A stretch of 64,000 nucleotides of DNA from Hyphomicrobiales bacterium. GTDB taxonomy: Bacteria; Pseudomonadota; Alphaproteobacteria; Rhizobiales; Rhizobiaceae. The DNA lies in assembly GCA_900467185.1 (NCBI GenBank), contig UBPA01000004.1, positions 124,001 to 188,000 of the forward strand. Direction: 5' to 3'. Position 1 is the first letter of the stretch. The number at the start of each line of letters is the position of its first letter. Shown here one piece after another: positions 47,877 to 57,700 of this stretch. The notes beneath the pieces are model-generated. The model did no database searches. It was given only the letters and a program-made list of their open reading frames with translations, and was not told where the DNA came from. The position numbers and the translations under genes are program-made.

Positions 47877-49142
47877 TCAGCTCGCCTTGGCCAGCCCGGC
47901 ATCGCCAGCAAGGATGCGGTCGAGGGCTGCCGTGAAGCGGTCGACCTCTTCCAGCGTGTTGTAGTGGACCATGGAGACCCGCAGCATGCCGCCATGGTCT
48001 GTGAGGCCGAGATATTCGGCAAGGCGGCGCGAGTGGAAATCGCCGAAGCGCATGGCGATCTTTTCCGCGTCCATCGCCTTGCAGAGCGCGCCCGCATCCC
48101 GGCCATCGAAGCGGAAGGCGATGGTGGGCACGCGCGTGTCGTTCCGATTGGTGGCCTGCCCGACGATGCGGCAGTCGTTGCGCGCCCGGAGATAGGCGAG
48201 GAGCCGCTCGGCCAGTGCATTTTCCTGCACCGTGATCGCCTGAAAGGCGGCCTCGATCTTCCGCCGGGTCGTGCCGGTCTCGCCGGCCTGTTCGCCGAGC
48301 GTGGCGAGATAATCGACGATGCCGCAGGTGGCGTAAGCGAGCTCGTAGTTCGGATTGCCGGGCTCCAGCTTGCCCGGCACTTTGTCCTTGCCGTAGAAGT
48401 AGTGGTAGAGCGTGTCGAGTTCCAGCAGCAGGTCGTACTTGCCGTACATCAGCGCGTAGTGAGGGCCATAGGTCTTGTAGAGGCTGAAGACGTAATAGTC
48501 GGCATCGAAGGCCTGCACGTCCACGGCGCGGTGCGGCGCATAGGCGACAGCATCGACGCAGATCAGCGCGCCGCGCGCATGCACGAAATCGGCGATCTCG
48601 CGGATCGGGTTGACCGAGCCGAGGATGTTGGAAACGTGGGTGACGCAGACGAGCTTCGTGCGCTCCGTCATCAGCGGCGCGAGATCGGCCAGATCGAGCG
48701 TCATCGTTTCCGTGTTCAGCGGCCAGATCTTCAGCACGATGCCCGCCGCCTGCAGCCGATCCCAGGGGCCGATATTGGACTCGTGGTCGCTGACCGTGAT
48801 GACGATCTCGTCGCCGGGCGAGAGCTGGCTCTGCATGGCGCGGGCGAGATTCTGGAGAAGCGCGGTCGTCGAGCTGCCGAAGACGATTTCTTCCGGGCGA
48901 TGGGCGTTGACCAGATGCATGGCGGCCGTACGTGCCTCGTAGAGAGCGCGCGCTGCCTCCTGCGAGACGTCGTACGAGCCGCCGATCTGCACGTTCTTGT
49001 CGATCAGGAACGTATTGATGCGCTCAATCGCGCCTTTCAGGATCTGCGATCCCCCGGCATTGTCGAAGAAGGCCCAGCCTTTCGCCAGGCCTGGAAACTG
49101 GCTGCGCACATAATCGAGATCGAGCGGCGTCGTGTTGGCCAT
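47877..49142 (-). CDS. class V aminotransferase / cysteine desulfurase-like PLP enzyme
   Basis: A 421-residue fold-type I PLP enzyme of the cysteine desulfurase/isopenicillin N epimerase-like group. The PLP lysine lies in FSLYKTYGPHYALMYG, the cofactor aspartate in ICVDAVAYAPH, and the phosphate loop in FGSSTTALLQNLA. It lacks the long Cys-bearing loop of IscS/SufS, so sulfur mobilisation is not assured; epimerisation, lyase or desulfurase activity are all possible. It is 22 bp upstream of the hydantoinase-like gene and 26 bp after the ABC ATPase, so it is in one operon. Confidence 0.85.
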   Translation of the reverse strand: MANTTPLDLDYVRSQFPGLAKGWAFFDNAGGSQILKGAIERINTFLIDKNVQIGGSYDVSQEAARALYEARTAAMHLVNAHRPEEIVFGSSTTALLQNLARAMQSQLSPGDEIVITVSDHESNIGPWDRLQAAGIVLKIWPLNTETMTLDLADLAPLMTERTKLVCVTHVSNILGSVNPIREIADFVHARGALICVDAVAYAPHRAVDVQAFDADYYVFSLYKTYGPHYALMYGKYDLLLELDTLYHYFYGKDKVPGKLEPGNPNYELAYATCGIVDYLATLGEQAGETGTTRRKIEAAFQAITVQENALAERLLAYLRARNDCRIVGQATNRNDTRVPTIAFRFDGRDAGALCKAMDAEKIAMRFGDFHSRRLAEYLGLTDHGGMLRVSMVHYNTLEEVDRFTAALDRILAGDAGLAKAS

Positions 49143-49168
49143 TCGGGGTGTCCTCCGTCCGTTTCTTG

Positions 49169-49930
49169 TTAGTGGTTGAGGACAGCGCGCAGGAAGCTGC
49201 GGGTGCGCTCCTGCCGCGGGCTGTCGAAGATCTGCGCGGGCGTGCCGGCTTCCACCAGCCGTCCGCCATCCATGAAGATGACGCGGTCGGCGACCTGGCG
49301 GGCGAAACCCATTTCGTGCGTGACGATGATCATGGTGACGCCGGTGCCGGCGAGCTTGCGCATCACGTCCAGCACCTCGCCCACCATTTCCGGGTCGAGC
49401 GAGGATGTCGGCTCGTCGAAGAGCAGCACCCGCGGCTCCATGGCGAGCGCCCGGGCAATGGCCACGCGCTGCTGCTGGCCGCCGGACAGCTGGGCCGGAA
49501 ACTTCTCCGCCTGTTCGCCGATACCGACGCGGGCAAGCAATTCACGCGCCTTGCGCTCCGCCTCCGGCGTCGTCGTGCCCCGCACCCGCATGGGCGCGAG
49601 CATGACGTTCTTCAGCACGGTCATGTGCGGAAAGAGGTTGAACGACTGGAACACCATGCCGACCTCGGCCCGCACCTTGGCCAACGCCTTGCCGGGTGCG
49701 ACGCGGATGCCATCGACCGTGATCGTGCTCTCGGCGGAGAAGGCTTCCAGATGATTGATGCAGCGGATCAGCGTCGACTTGCCGGAGCCGGACGGGCCGA
49801 TGACGCAGACGACCTCGCCTTCGGCGATATCGAGATCGATGCCGTGGAGAACGGTGAAGGTGCCATAGGCCTTGGTGAGGCCGCGGATGGAGATGATCGC
49901 GGCATCGGCGGTGGAGATGGGCGGGCTCAT
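49169..49930 (-). CDS. polar amino acid ABC transporter ATPase
   Basis: A 253-residue ATPase of the GlnQ/HisP type. It has GPSGSGKST (Walker A), [15 protein letters not shown] (signature) and [23 protein letters not shown], the last typical of amino acid importers. A long forward frame covers the upstream permease antisense; the ATG at 49930 shares one base with the permease stop (TGATG), so it is coupled to it. Confidence 0.93.
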   Translation of the reverse strand: MSPPISTADAAIISIRGLTKAYGTFTVLHGIDLDIAEGEVVCVIGPSGSGKSTLIRCINHLEAFSAESTITVDGIRVAPGKALAKVRAEVGMVFQSFNLFPHMTVLKNVMLAPMRVRGTTTPEAERKARELLARVGIGEQAEKFPAQLSGGQQQRVAIARALAMEPRVLLFDEPTSSLDPEMVGEVLDVMRKLAGTGVTMIIVTHEMGFARQVADRVIFMDGGRLVEAGTPAQIFDSPRQERTRSFLRAVLNH

Positions 49931-50601
49931 CAACGTTTCCCCCGGGCGAAATGCTTTTCGAGGCGCGCGACGACGGCGACCATCGGCCAGAGCAGCAGGA
50001 CGTAAATGATGGCGGCACCGATCAGCGGCGTCGGGTTGGCCGAGAGGGCCTGCGCCTGCGTCGCCTGTTTCAGAAGGTCCGGCATGGCGACGACGGAGGC
50101 GAGCGCCGTGTCCTTCATGACGTTGATGCAATTGTTGGTGAGCGGCGGAATGACGATGCGGACGGCCTGCGGCAGGATGACGTCGATCATCGTGTGCCTG
50201 TTGGAGAGGCCGAGCGCGGCCGACGCCTCGAACTGGCCATGCGGAATGGCCTCGATGCCCGCGCGGAAGATCTCCGCCGTATAGGCGGCCGACACCAGCG
50301 ACAGGGCCGCGACCGCGGAGAGGAAGGGCGACAAGCGGATGCCGACGAAGGGAAGCGCGTAATAGATGACGATCAGGAGAACGAGCAGCGGAATGGAGCG
50401 GAAGATATCGATATAGATGCGGATCAGAGCTTTGGCGGCAGCCGGCGCGTAGAGGCGGGCAATGGCGAGGAACAGGCCGCCCGCAAGCCCGCAGAGAATG
50501 CTGGTGACACCGATCTGCAGCGTGACCAGAAGCCCCCACATGAGCTGCGGCAGGCTGTCCGCCAGCACCTGCATGTTGAAGAACGTATTGATGAGGTTCA
50601 T
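49930..50601 (-). CDS. polar amino acid ABC transporter permease
   Basis: A 223-residue inner membrane permease of the HisM/GlnP type with about five hydrophobic segments. The cytoplasmic EAA loop is [29 protein letters not shown]. The frame is open to 50694, but homologues begin at the ATG at 50601 (MNLINTFF). A single permease is encoded, so it probably works as a homodimer. Confidence 0.92.
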   Translation of the reverse strand: MNLINTFFNMQVLADSLPQLMWGLLVTLQIGVTSILCGLAGGLFLAIARLYAPAAAKALIRIYIDIFRSIPLLVLLIVIYYALPFVGIRLSPFLSAVAALSLVSAAYTAEIFRAGIEAIPHGQFEASAALGLSNRHTMIDVILPQAVRIVIPPLTNNCINVMKDTALASVVAMPDLLKQATQAQALSANPTPLIGAAIIYVLLLWPMVAVVARLEKHFARGKR

Positions 50602-50662
50602 GGCCGAGACGGCTCCCTGGCATCCGGCAGGATCTTTGCGGTCCTGCCGGTGCGGTTGCGGC

Positions 50663-51460
50663 TTACTTGGCTTTGGGCATGTCCATGACGGCAACGGTCG
50701 AGGTCGTCTCCTCGGCCTTGGCGCCGAACCAGGTCTCGTGAAGCTTGGCGATGAAGCCTTCGCCTTTGAGCTTGGTGATCACGTCGTTGACCTCGGCAGC
50801 CAGCGGGTCGCCCTTGTTGAACATGATCGAGTATTTCTCGCCGGTCGGGATCCGCTCGACGACCTTCAGCTCCGGCTTGTCCTTGACGTAGTAGAGCAGC
50901 GCCGGAATGTCGGAGATGTAGCCATCGACGCGGCCGGCGACGAGGTCGAGCATGGCGGGCTGCAGGCCCTCGAAACGACGGATGTCGCCGAGCTTGTATT
51001 CGGCCTTGTGCGCATCGGCCCACATGTCGCCGGTCGAGCCGGTATCGACGCCGACGACCTTCTCGCCCATGTCCTTCAGGCCTTTGATGCCGGAGGCGGC
51101 GGTGACGGTCAGTGACTGGTCGCTGTCGTAATAGGGCTGGGCGAAGCTGACGGAGGCCAGGCGCTTTTCGGTGATGGTAATCGAGGAGACCGCCATGTTG
51201 ATGCGGCCGGACTGCACGGCCGGGAAGAGGCCGTTGAACGGCGTGTTGACAAATTCGACCGTCTTGCCGAGGCGCTTGGCGATCTCATTGACGAGATCGA
51301 CCTCGAAGCCGGTGACCTTGCCGCTCGCATCCTCGAATTCCCACGGCACGTTGCCGATATTGGCGCCGACGGTGAGATCGGCGGCGAAAGCACCGGCCGT
51401 GCCGAAGGCAGCGAGCACACCGGCGAGAAGTGTTGTCTTGAGAGTGTTCGTGCGTTTCAT
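50663..51460 (-). CDS. ABC transporter periplasmic substrate-binding protein
   Basis: A 265-residue family 3 (polar amino acid type) solute-binding protein. The signal peptide (residues 1-26, TLLAGVLAAFGTAGAFAA) is followed by VGANIGNVPWEFEDASGKVTGFEVDLVNEIAKRLG and NTPFNGLFPAVQSGRINMAVSSITITEKR, the ligand-contact region. GGGGAA precedes the ATG at 51460. It is the first gene of the operon, facing the regulator across a palindrome. Confidence 0.92.
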   Translation of the reverse strand: MKRTNTLKTTLLAGVLAAFGTAGAFAADLTVGANIGNVPWEFEDASGKVTGFEVDLVNEIAKRLGKTVEFVNTPFNGLFPAVQSGRINMAVSSITITEKRLASVSFAQPYYDSDQSLTVTAASGIKGLKDMGEKVVGVDTGSTGDMWADAHKAEYKLGDIRRFEGLQPAMLDLVAGRVDGYISDIPALLYYVKDKPELKVVERIPTGEKYSIMFNKGDPLAAEVNDVITKLKGEGFIAKLHETWFGAKAEETTSTVAVMDMPKAK

Positions 51461-51500
51461 GAGAGTTCCCCTTGTTATTTGAACATGACTCAATCTACAG

Positions 51501-51529
51501 TGGCCTGACTGGTCAGACCAGTCAGGCCA
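51501..51529. promoter_or_regulatory. 29-bp palindromic operator for the FadR-type regulator
   Basis: Arms of 14 bases, TGGCCTGACTGGTC (51501-51514) and its exact reverse complement GACCAGTCAGGCCA (51516-51529), surround a single central base. The core TGGT-CAG-ACCA fits the T-GT-N3-AC-A pattern of FadR-subfamily GntR regulators. It sits 41 bases upstream of the binding-protein gene and about 180 before the regulator, so it could control both. Confidence 0.75.
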
Positions 51530-51709
51530 AAGAAGCACGATGCTTTCCGCTTGGCAATGGCTGGGAAGAAAATAGATTGGGCATCCGTCACGGATATTGG
51601 CCGTGGGCACGGCAACGTCGAGATGTCGGTTACGAGCGACGGCGCGAAGCGCTCCATGGCTCGGCCGCGGGCAGCGCCATGGGTCTTGGGGGTTCGAATT
51701 GGGGTTTTC

Positions 51710-52411
51710 ATGTTGAACAAGACGCTCGTCCCGCAGTCGGTCGCTCGCGAGATCCAGGCGATGATCCAGAACGGCACGTTGAAGGCGGGGGAGAAGATCC
51801 CCTCCCAGCGCGGATTCTCGCAGACGCTCGGCGTCAGCCGCGCCTCCCTGCGCGAGGCGCTGCTGACGCTGGAAACGCTCGGCCTCCTAAAGACAGAAGC
51901 GGGCCGTGGCACCTTCGTGGCGACCGCGGCGGCGAACGGTGCGACGAGCGCATCCGGCCACATGGCCCCGTGGCGCTATTCCGACAGCTATTCGGTGTTC
52001 GACGTGTTTCAGACGCGCATCCTGCTGGAAGGCGAGATTGCGCGGCTATCGGCCGGCCGCCTGACGCAGTTGCAGCTCGACCGGATGGAGACGGCGACGC
52101 AGACCATGGAGGAATGCTGGGCGCGGCAGGACCTCCTGTCCAATGTCGAGGCGGACCTCGCCTTTCACGGCACGATCGTCTCCGCCTGTTCCAACGCCAT
52201 GCTGAAGGCGCTCTATCAGACCGTGCGCGATCAGGTGACGGAAACGCAGCGCCAGCCGATTCCGATCACCGATCCCGAACGCATGCGCCACTCGATCGCC
52301 GAACATCGCCGGATCATCGCGGCGCTGCGGAACAACGATGCCGCAGCGGCCCGCCAGGAAATGGAAGCGCACATCCGCAACACCGCACGCTGCGCCGGGC
52401 TTTCGCCCTGA
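51710..52411 (+). CDS. GntR family, FadR subfamily transcriptional regulator
   Basis: A 233-residue regulator. The winged-helix N-terminus is PQSVAREIQAMIQNGTLKAGEKIPSQRGFSQTLGVSRASLREALLTLETLGLLKTEAGRGTFV. A helical FCD effector domain follows, with Asp/His metal-ligand candidates in DLAFHGTIVSACSN and SIAEHRRII. The frame is open to 51551, but conserved sequence begins at the ATG at 51710. It is divergent from the hydantoinase/ABC operon and probably represses it until a ligand binds. Confidence 0.9.
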   Translation: MLNKTLVPQSVAREIQAMIQNGTLKAGEKIPSQRGFSQTLGVSRASLREALLTLETLGLLKTEAGRGTFVATAAANGATSASGHMAPWRYSDSYSVFDVFQTRILLEGEIARLSAGRLTQLQLDRMETATQTMEECWARQDLLSNVEADLAFHGTIVSACSNAMLKALYQTVRDQVTETQRQPIPITDPERMRHSIAEHRRIIAALRNNDAAAARQEMEAHIRNTARCAGLSP

Positions 52412-52430
52412 TCACAGCGCCGACCGCTTG

Positions 52431-54383
52431 TCAGGCCGTCTTCGCCAGACGAATACGCGGGCGGCCGAGCTTGCGCGTGATCGTCATCAGTGGCACCGGA
52501 CCGGTCTCGGTCAGGGCCGAGCGGACGGTATCCGCCAGCGTCAGCGCGATGAAGTCGGCATTCGTATCCTCCAGCGTCAGGCGCGGATGGTCTTGGCCAT
52601 TGGCCAGCGGCACGAAGAGACCGACCCGCAGGTCCGGCTTCATGCGCTTGAGGCGGCGGACGAGATTGCGGGCATGGGTCTTGGAGTTTCCGTTGAGGAA
52701 GGTGAAGACCACGGTGTCGATCGTGTCGCTATCCTTGAGCATCCGCATGTCGGTCGTGGAATGCGCAATGCTGGCAGCGTCCGCACCCTGGATCTCGAGA
52801 AGCTGGGCGAGCATGGCGGCAGCCGCGTCGTCGATCTCTCCGCGCCCACCGATGCAGAGCAGCGAATGTCCGGTGCCGTCCGGCAGATCGGCGTCCTCGC
52901 CGGCCTTCTCCGCCCCGTCACGGGCATCCTCGTCGCTTGAACCCTCCTCCTCGCTTTCCTCCTCGTCGGCGATCTCCGAGAGATTGTCGACCAGCGAGCG
53001 AACGCTGCCCGAGAAGCGCTCGACCTGCGCATCCGTCATCACGCCGCGCTGCCGATCGACCTCGCCGAGGAGGAGCGCGGGCATGCCGACCTTTTCGTAA
53101 TAGTCGAGCAGATATTCGTCTTCCAGATAGTCTTCCGCATTGGCCGTCGCTTCGTCCGGATCGCCCGCCAGAAGCCGCTGGTAGAGCTTTTCGTGCGGCT
53201 CCAACACCGGCTCGTTGCCGAGAAGCACATCGAGAAAGCTGAATTGCGGGACGTAGCGGCCGAGGACCACGAGGCAGACCGTCAGTGGCGTCGACAGCAT
53301 CAGCCCGAGCGGCCCCCAGAGCCACGACCAGAAGATCGCGGAGATGATGATGGCGAGCGGCGACAGACCGGTATGCGACCCGTAGAGCCAGGGTTCGACG
53401 ATATTGTTGCTGATCAGCTCGGTGGTCAGGAACAAGGCGCCGACCCAGAGTACGAGCGACCAGCCGGGCGCGATCGCCAGCGCCAGAAACAGCGGCAGGA
53501 TCATGCCGATGACGGGACCGATATAGGGGACGAAACGCAGGACCAGCGTGAGAAGCCCCCACAGGATGGCATTGGGAATGCCGAGGATCCAGAGGCCAAT
53601 GGTGATCGGAAAGGCATAGAGCGCGTTCACCACCAGCTGCATCAGAAGATACTTGCCGACCCGCTTGCCGGCATCTTGCAGCGCCTCGGTGGTTCGATGG
53701 AGATCGTTGAGGCCGACCAGCCGGATGAAGCGGTCGCGCAGGTCCTCGCGCTCCAGCAGCATGAAGATGACAAGCACGATGACGAGGCCCGCCGTCGCGA
53801 AGGGGCTGATCAGCGGCAGGATGAAGTTGCCGAGCGTCTGGATGGGATTGGAGCGCGTGACGATCTCGACTGGCATCGGTTCGCGCGGGGTAGGCGCGGC
53901 CGCCGCAGCATCCTCCTGGCTCTCCACGGCCCGCGTCTGGATCTCCTCGCCCACCCGCTCGACGATGCCGCTCAGGTGTTTCATGAGGCCGTCGCCGGAG
54001 CCGGCCTGCGCCAGCGTCTGCACCTTGACGACGATATTGCGCTGGTAGGCCGGAATGTTCTGGGCGAGGTTCGACACCTGCGAGGCGACGATGACGCTGA
54101 AGAGGGCGATGGCGCAGAAGGCGGAGGCAACCGCGATCATCACGGCCGCGATCTTCGGCACTGAACGGCGGCGCAGGAAGGAGACGATCGGTGCGAGCGT
54201 GAAGGTGAGAAGCAGCGACAGCGCGAGCGGAACGAAGATCTCCTGACCCACCTTCAGAACGACGGTCGCGCCGAGCAGGATGAGGATGACGTGGCCCGAA
54301 AGCTTGTTGCGTGTATTGGGGTCGTGCGGCGGATAGAGATCCGCCTTGCGAAGAGGCGCGGTAACGGTCGCTTTCGTGCTCAC
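52431..54383 (-). CDS. AI-2E family transporter with long C-terminal extension
   Basis: A 650-residue membrane protein. The first 370 residues form the AI-2E/UPF0118 transporter domain: paired N-terminal helices, a periplasmic/coiled region, then FVPYIGPVIGMILPLFLALA and LTTELISNNIVEPWLYGSHTGLSPLAIIIS, the family signature. About 280 more residues follow: DPDEATANAEDYLEDEYLLDYYEKVGMPALLLGEVDRQRG, an acidic linker (EESEEEGSSDEDA), then a Rossmann-like segment. The GTG at 54383 has GGAGAG five bases before it; the frame is open to 54482. The transported molecule is unknown. Confidence 0.85.
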   Translation of the reverse strand: MSTKATVTAPLRKADLYPPHDPNTRNKLSGHVILILLGATVVLKVGQEIFVPLALSLLLTFTLAPIVSFLRRRSVPKIAAVMIAVASAFCAIALFSVIVASQVSNLAQNIPAYQRNIVVKVQTLAQAGSGDGLMKHLSGIVERVGEEIQTRAVESQEDAAAAAPTPREPMPVEIVTRSNPIQTLGNFILPLISPFATAGLVIVLVIFMLLEREDLRDRFIRLVGLNDLHRTTEALQDAGKRVGKYLLMQLVVNALYAFPITIGLWILGIPNAILWGLLTLVLRFVPYIGPVIGMILPLFLALAIAPGWSLVLWVGALFLTTELISNNIVEPWLYGSHTGLSPLAIIISAIFWSWLWGPLGLMLSTPLTVCLVVLGRYVPQFSFLDVLLGNEPVLEPHEKLYQRLLAGDPDEATANAEDYLEDEYLLDYYEKVGMPALLLGEVDRQRGVMTDAQVERFSGSVRSLVDNLSEIADEEESEEEGSSDEDARDGAEKAGEDADLPDGTGHSLLCIGGRGEIDDAAAAMLAQLLEIQGADAASIAHSTTDMRMLKDSDTIDTVVFTFLNGNSKTHARNLVRRLKRMKPDLRVGLFVPLANGQDHPRLTLEDTNADFIALTLADTVRSALTETGPVPLMTITRKLGRPRIRLAKTA

Positions 54384-54433
54384 ATGACTCTCCAAGACCC
54401 GCTGATTGCGCGGCTGAAGACCGAGCTTTAGAG

Positions 54434-54458
54434 AACACTGATGCCGAATATTGGTTCC
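54434..54458 (-). promoter_or_regulatory. possible EcfG-type stress promoter
   Basis: On the minus strand GGAAC (54458-54454) is followed after 16 bases by TGTT (54437-54434), one base off the GGAAC-N16/17-CGTT pattern of alphaproteobacterial general stress promoters. It lies about 50 bases upstream of the AI-2E transporter GTG. Confidence 0.35.
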
Positions 54459-54672
54459 GTTCGCCGGCTCGATATCCGGCAAGAAATCCGGGCCGACACG
54501 ACGGCCGGCCCGTTCGCCTGCCCCGCCATTCCGGCGATGCCGGTTTTCGGGCGCTGGAGCGGCCGTGAAGGCCTGTTTCCGGCGGGCAAGACAGGCTGTC
54601 CGAGATGACGGCCGCTGGACGGCATCGGCGCTCTAAGGCGTTGAGCTGTCGCAGGATTTTTTACCCAGAAAT

Positions 54673-54710
54673 GATTCCGGTTTCCGGCAAAATGCAGTAG
54701 AACTCCCCCT
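54673..54710 (+). promoter_or_regulatory. shared upstream element, histidine kinase copy
   Basis: This begins GATTCCGG, contains AATGCAGTAGAAC, and matches 28 of 38 bases of the argG upstream element (26425-26462) with no gap. It ends 40 bases before the kinase ATG, so it could be a promoter or leader element. Confidence 0.35.
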
Positions 54711-54750
54711 GTCCCGATCCCTTACGCACACCCGGCGAGATACGAGTATC

Positions 54751-57700
54751 ATGAGCATTGGTTCCAGCAAGGCAGCCTGGCCTTTCGGCGGCGGCGAGCT
54801 CGGGCAGCGTATCCGGGATTTCGACTGGGCCTCGACGTCGCTCGGTCCGATCGCCACCTGGCCCGCCAATCTGCGGATCAAGGTCAATTCCCTGATCAAT
54901 TCGCCGATCCCGCAGGTGCTGATGTGGGGTCCGGATCATGTGATGATCTACAATGACGGCTACCGCGAGATCGCCGGCGGCTATCATCCCCGCGCGCTCG
55001 GCGGCAAGGTGCCGGAGATCTGGCCGGAAATCTGGGACTGGAACAGCCGCGTTCTGGAGAACGGATTCAGGGGCGAGGTCCAGAGCTTTCGCGACCAGCC
55101 CATGGTGCTGCACCGGAACGGACGGCCGGAGGAGATCGTCTTCGATCTGTTCTACACGCCGATCTACGATGACGAAGGCGGGGTCGATGGCGTGCTCTGC
55201 ACGGTGCTCGAAAACACCGACCGGGTGCGGGCCGTGCGGGCGCTGGCCGAGAGCCAGGCGGAGCTCAGCCGGATCAGCGACGCATTGCCCATTCTCGTCG
55301 GGTTTCTCGATGTCGATCACGTCTACCGCTTCGCCAACAAGGGCTACCTCGAATGGTTCGGCCATCCGGCGAGCGCGGTCATCGGCCGGCACATCCGCGA
55401 GATCATCGGCGAGGAATACTATCGCAAGCGCATCTCCTATCTCGAACGCTCCTTCGCCGGCGAGCCGATCATTACCGATACGGTGATCCGCCGGCCGGGC
55501 GGCGATCATCGCACGGCCGAGGTGCGCTACATGCCGCGCCTGACGGATGCCGGCACGGTGGACGGCATCTATATCCTGCTGATCGACATCGAGGACCGCA
55601 AGCGCGCCGAGAAGGAGCTTCTGGCGAGCAACAACCGGTTTCGGGCCGCTGTTCACGCCGTGCATGGCGTTCTCTGGACGAACAGCGCCGATGGCCGGAT
55701 GATCGGCCAGCAGCCCGGCTGGGCCGAGCTGACCGGCCAGTCCCACGAGGCCTATCAGGATTACGGCTGGGCGGATGCGGTGCATCCCGACGACCGGCAG
55801 GCCACCGTCGAGGCCTGGAATGCCGCCGTCGCGGACCGGCGCACCTTCATCTGGGAACATCGCGTGCGCCGGCATGATGGCGCCTGGCGGATGTTCGCCA
55901 TTCGCGGCGTGCCCATCTTCGACGAACAGGGCGACGTCAGCGAGTGGGTCGGCGTTCACACGGATATCAGCGAGCAGCGGCAGGCCGAAGACGAACTGCG
56001 CCGCCATGCCGTGCATCTGGAGCGTCAGGTCCGCCACCGCCAGCGGGCCGAGGAGCAGCTGCGCCTGCTCAACGAGACGCTGGAAGCCCGCGTCGGCGAG
56101 GAGATCGCCGTGCGGCGTCAGGCGGAACGCGCCCTGCAACAGGCCCAGAAGATGGAGACGATCGGCAAGCTCACTGGCGGCGTCGCCCATGACTTCAACA
56201 ACCTGCTGCAGGTCGTCTCCGGCAATCTGCAGCTTCTCGCCAAGGACGTGGCCGGCAACGAGCGGGCCGAGCGGCGGGTCGCCAACGCGCTGGCCGGCGT
56301 CAGCCGCGGCGCCAAGCTCGCAAGCCAGCTTCTGGCCTTCGGCCGAAGGCAGGCGCTGGAGCCGAAGGTCATCAATGTCGGGCGCTTCATGTCGGGCATG
56401 GACGATCTGCTGCGGCGCTCCATCGGCGAGGCGATCGAGCTGGAAACCATCGTCGCGGGCGGACTGTGGAACAGCTTCGTCGATCCGGTACAGGTCGAGA
56501 ACGCGGTGCTGAACCTTGCGATCAACGCGCGCGACGCGATGGAGGGCAATGGCAAGCTGACGATCGAGGTGGGCAACGCCTATCTCGACGACGACTATGC
56601 CCGCCATCATGCCGACGTCGAGGCCGGCCAGTATGTCGTGCTCGCCGTCAGCGACACGGGATCGGGCATCGCACCCGAGGTGCTGGAGCAGGTGTTCGAG
56701 CCGTTCTTCTCCACGAAGGCCGAGGGCAAGGGCAGCGGGCTCGGCCTGTCGATGGTCTATGGTTTCGTCAAGCAATCGGGCGGCCACGTGAAGATCTACA
56801 GCGAGGTCGGCCACGGCACGACGGTCAAGCTCTACCTGCCGCGGGCCACGGCGAGCGAGGACCGCGAGGTGACGATCCAGTCCGGACCCGTCGTCGGCGG
56901 CACGGAAATGATCCTCGTGGTGGAGGACGACGACGAGGTGCGCAACACGGTCGTGGAGATGCTGAGCGATCTGGGTTACGGCGTGCTGAAGGCGACCAAT
57001 GCGCAGAACGCGCTGAGCGTCGTCGAAAGCGGTATTGCCATCGACCTGCTCTTCACCGATGTCGTCATGCCCGGCCCGCTGAAAAGCGTCGACATGGCGC
57101 GCAAGGCCAAGGAGCGCCTGCCGCATATCGCCGTGCTCTTCACCTCGGGCTACACCGAAAACTCCATCGTCCATGGCGGACGGCTGGATGCGGGTGTCGA
57201 GCTTCTCTCCAAGCCCTATACCCGCGAGGCGCTGGCGCGAAAGATCCGCCATGTCATCGCCAACCAGAAGCAGCGCTCCGCCGTGATCTCGCGGACCTCC
57301 GCACCGGACACCCCGGCAACCGGCCCGATCGATCCCCTCCCCACTGGTCCTGACCCCGTTGTCCCCAGCCCCGCGCCTGCCGTGACGCGCGCGCCCGAGC
57401 CGGCGCCGCTGACGGTTCTCGTCGTGGAGGACGATCCGCTGATCCGGGCCAACACGGTGGAACTGATCGAGGATTTCGGCCATGCCGTCATCGAAGCGGG
57501 CACGGCGAAGGAGGCGAGAACGCGGCTTGCCGGCGCATCGGTCGACGTGCTCGTGACCGATCTCGGCCTGCCCGACGCCTCGGGCGCGGAGCTGGCCGCG
57601 GAAGCGCTGGCGATCAATCCGTCGCTCGGTGTCGTCTTCGCCACCGGGAACGACCGGGCACCGGACGGCGCGCCGCCGGACGCGGTGCTGCTGCGCAAAC

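Larger units (their letters stand above)
54384..54750. other. 367-bp divergent region (AI-2E transporter / histidine kinase)
   Basis: No gene is evident. It contains an EcfG-like promoter facing the transporter gene (54434-54458) and a 38-base element shared with the argG upstream region facing the kinase gene (54673-54710), listed separately. Confidence 0.5.
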
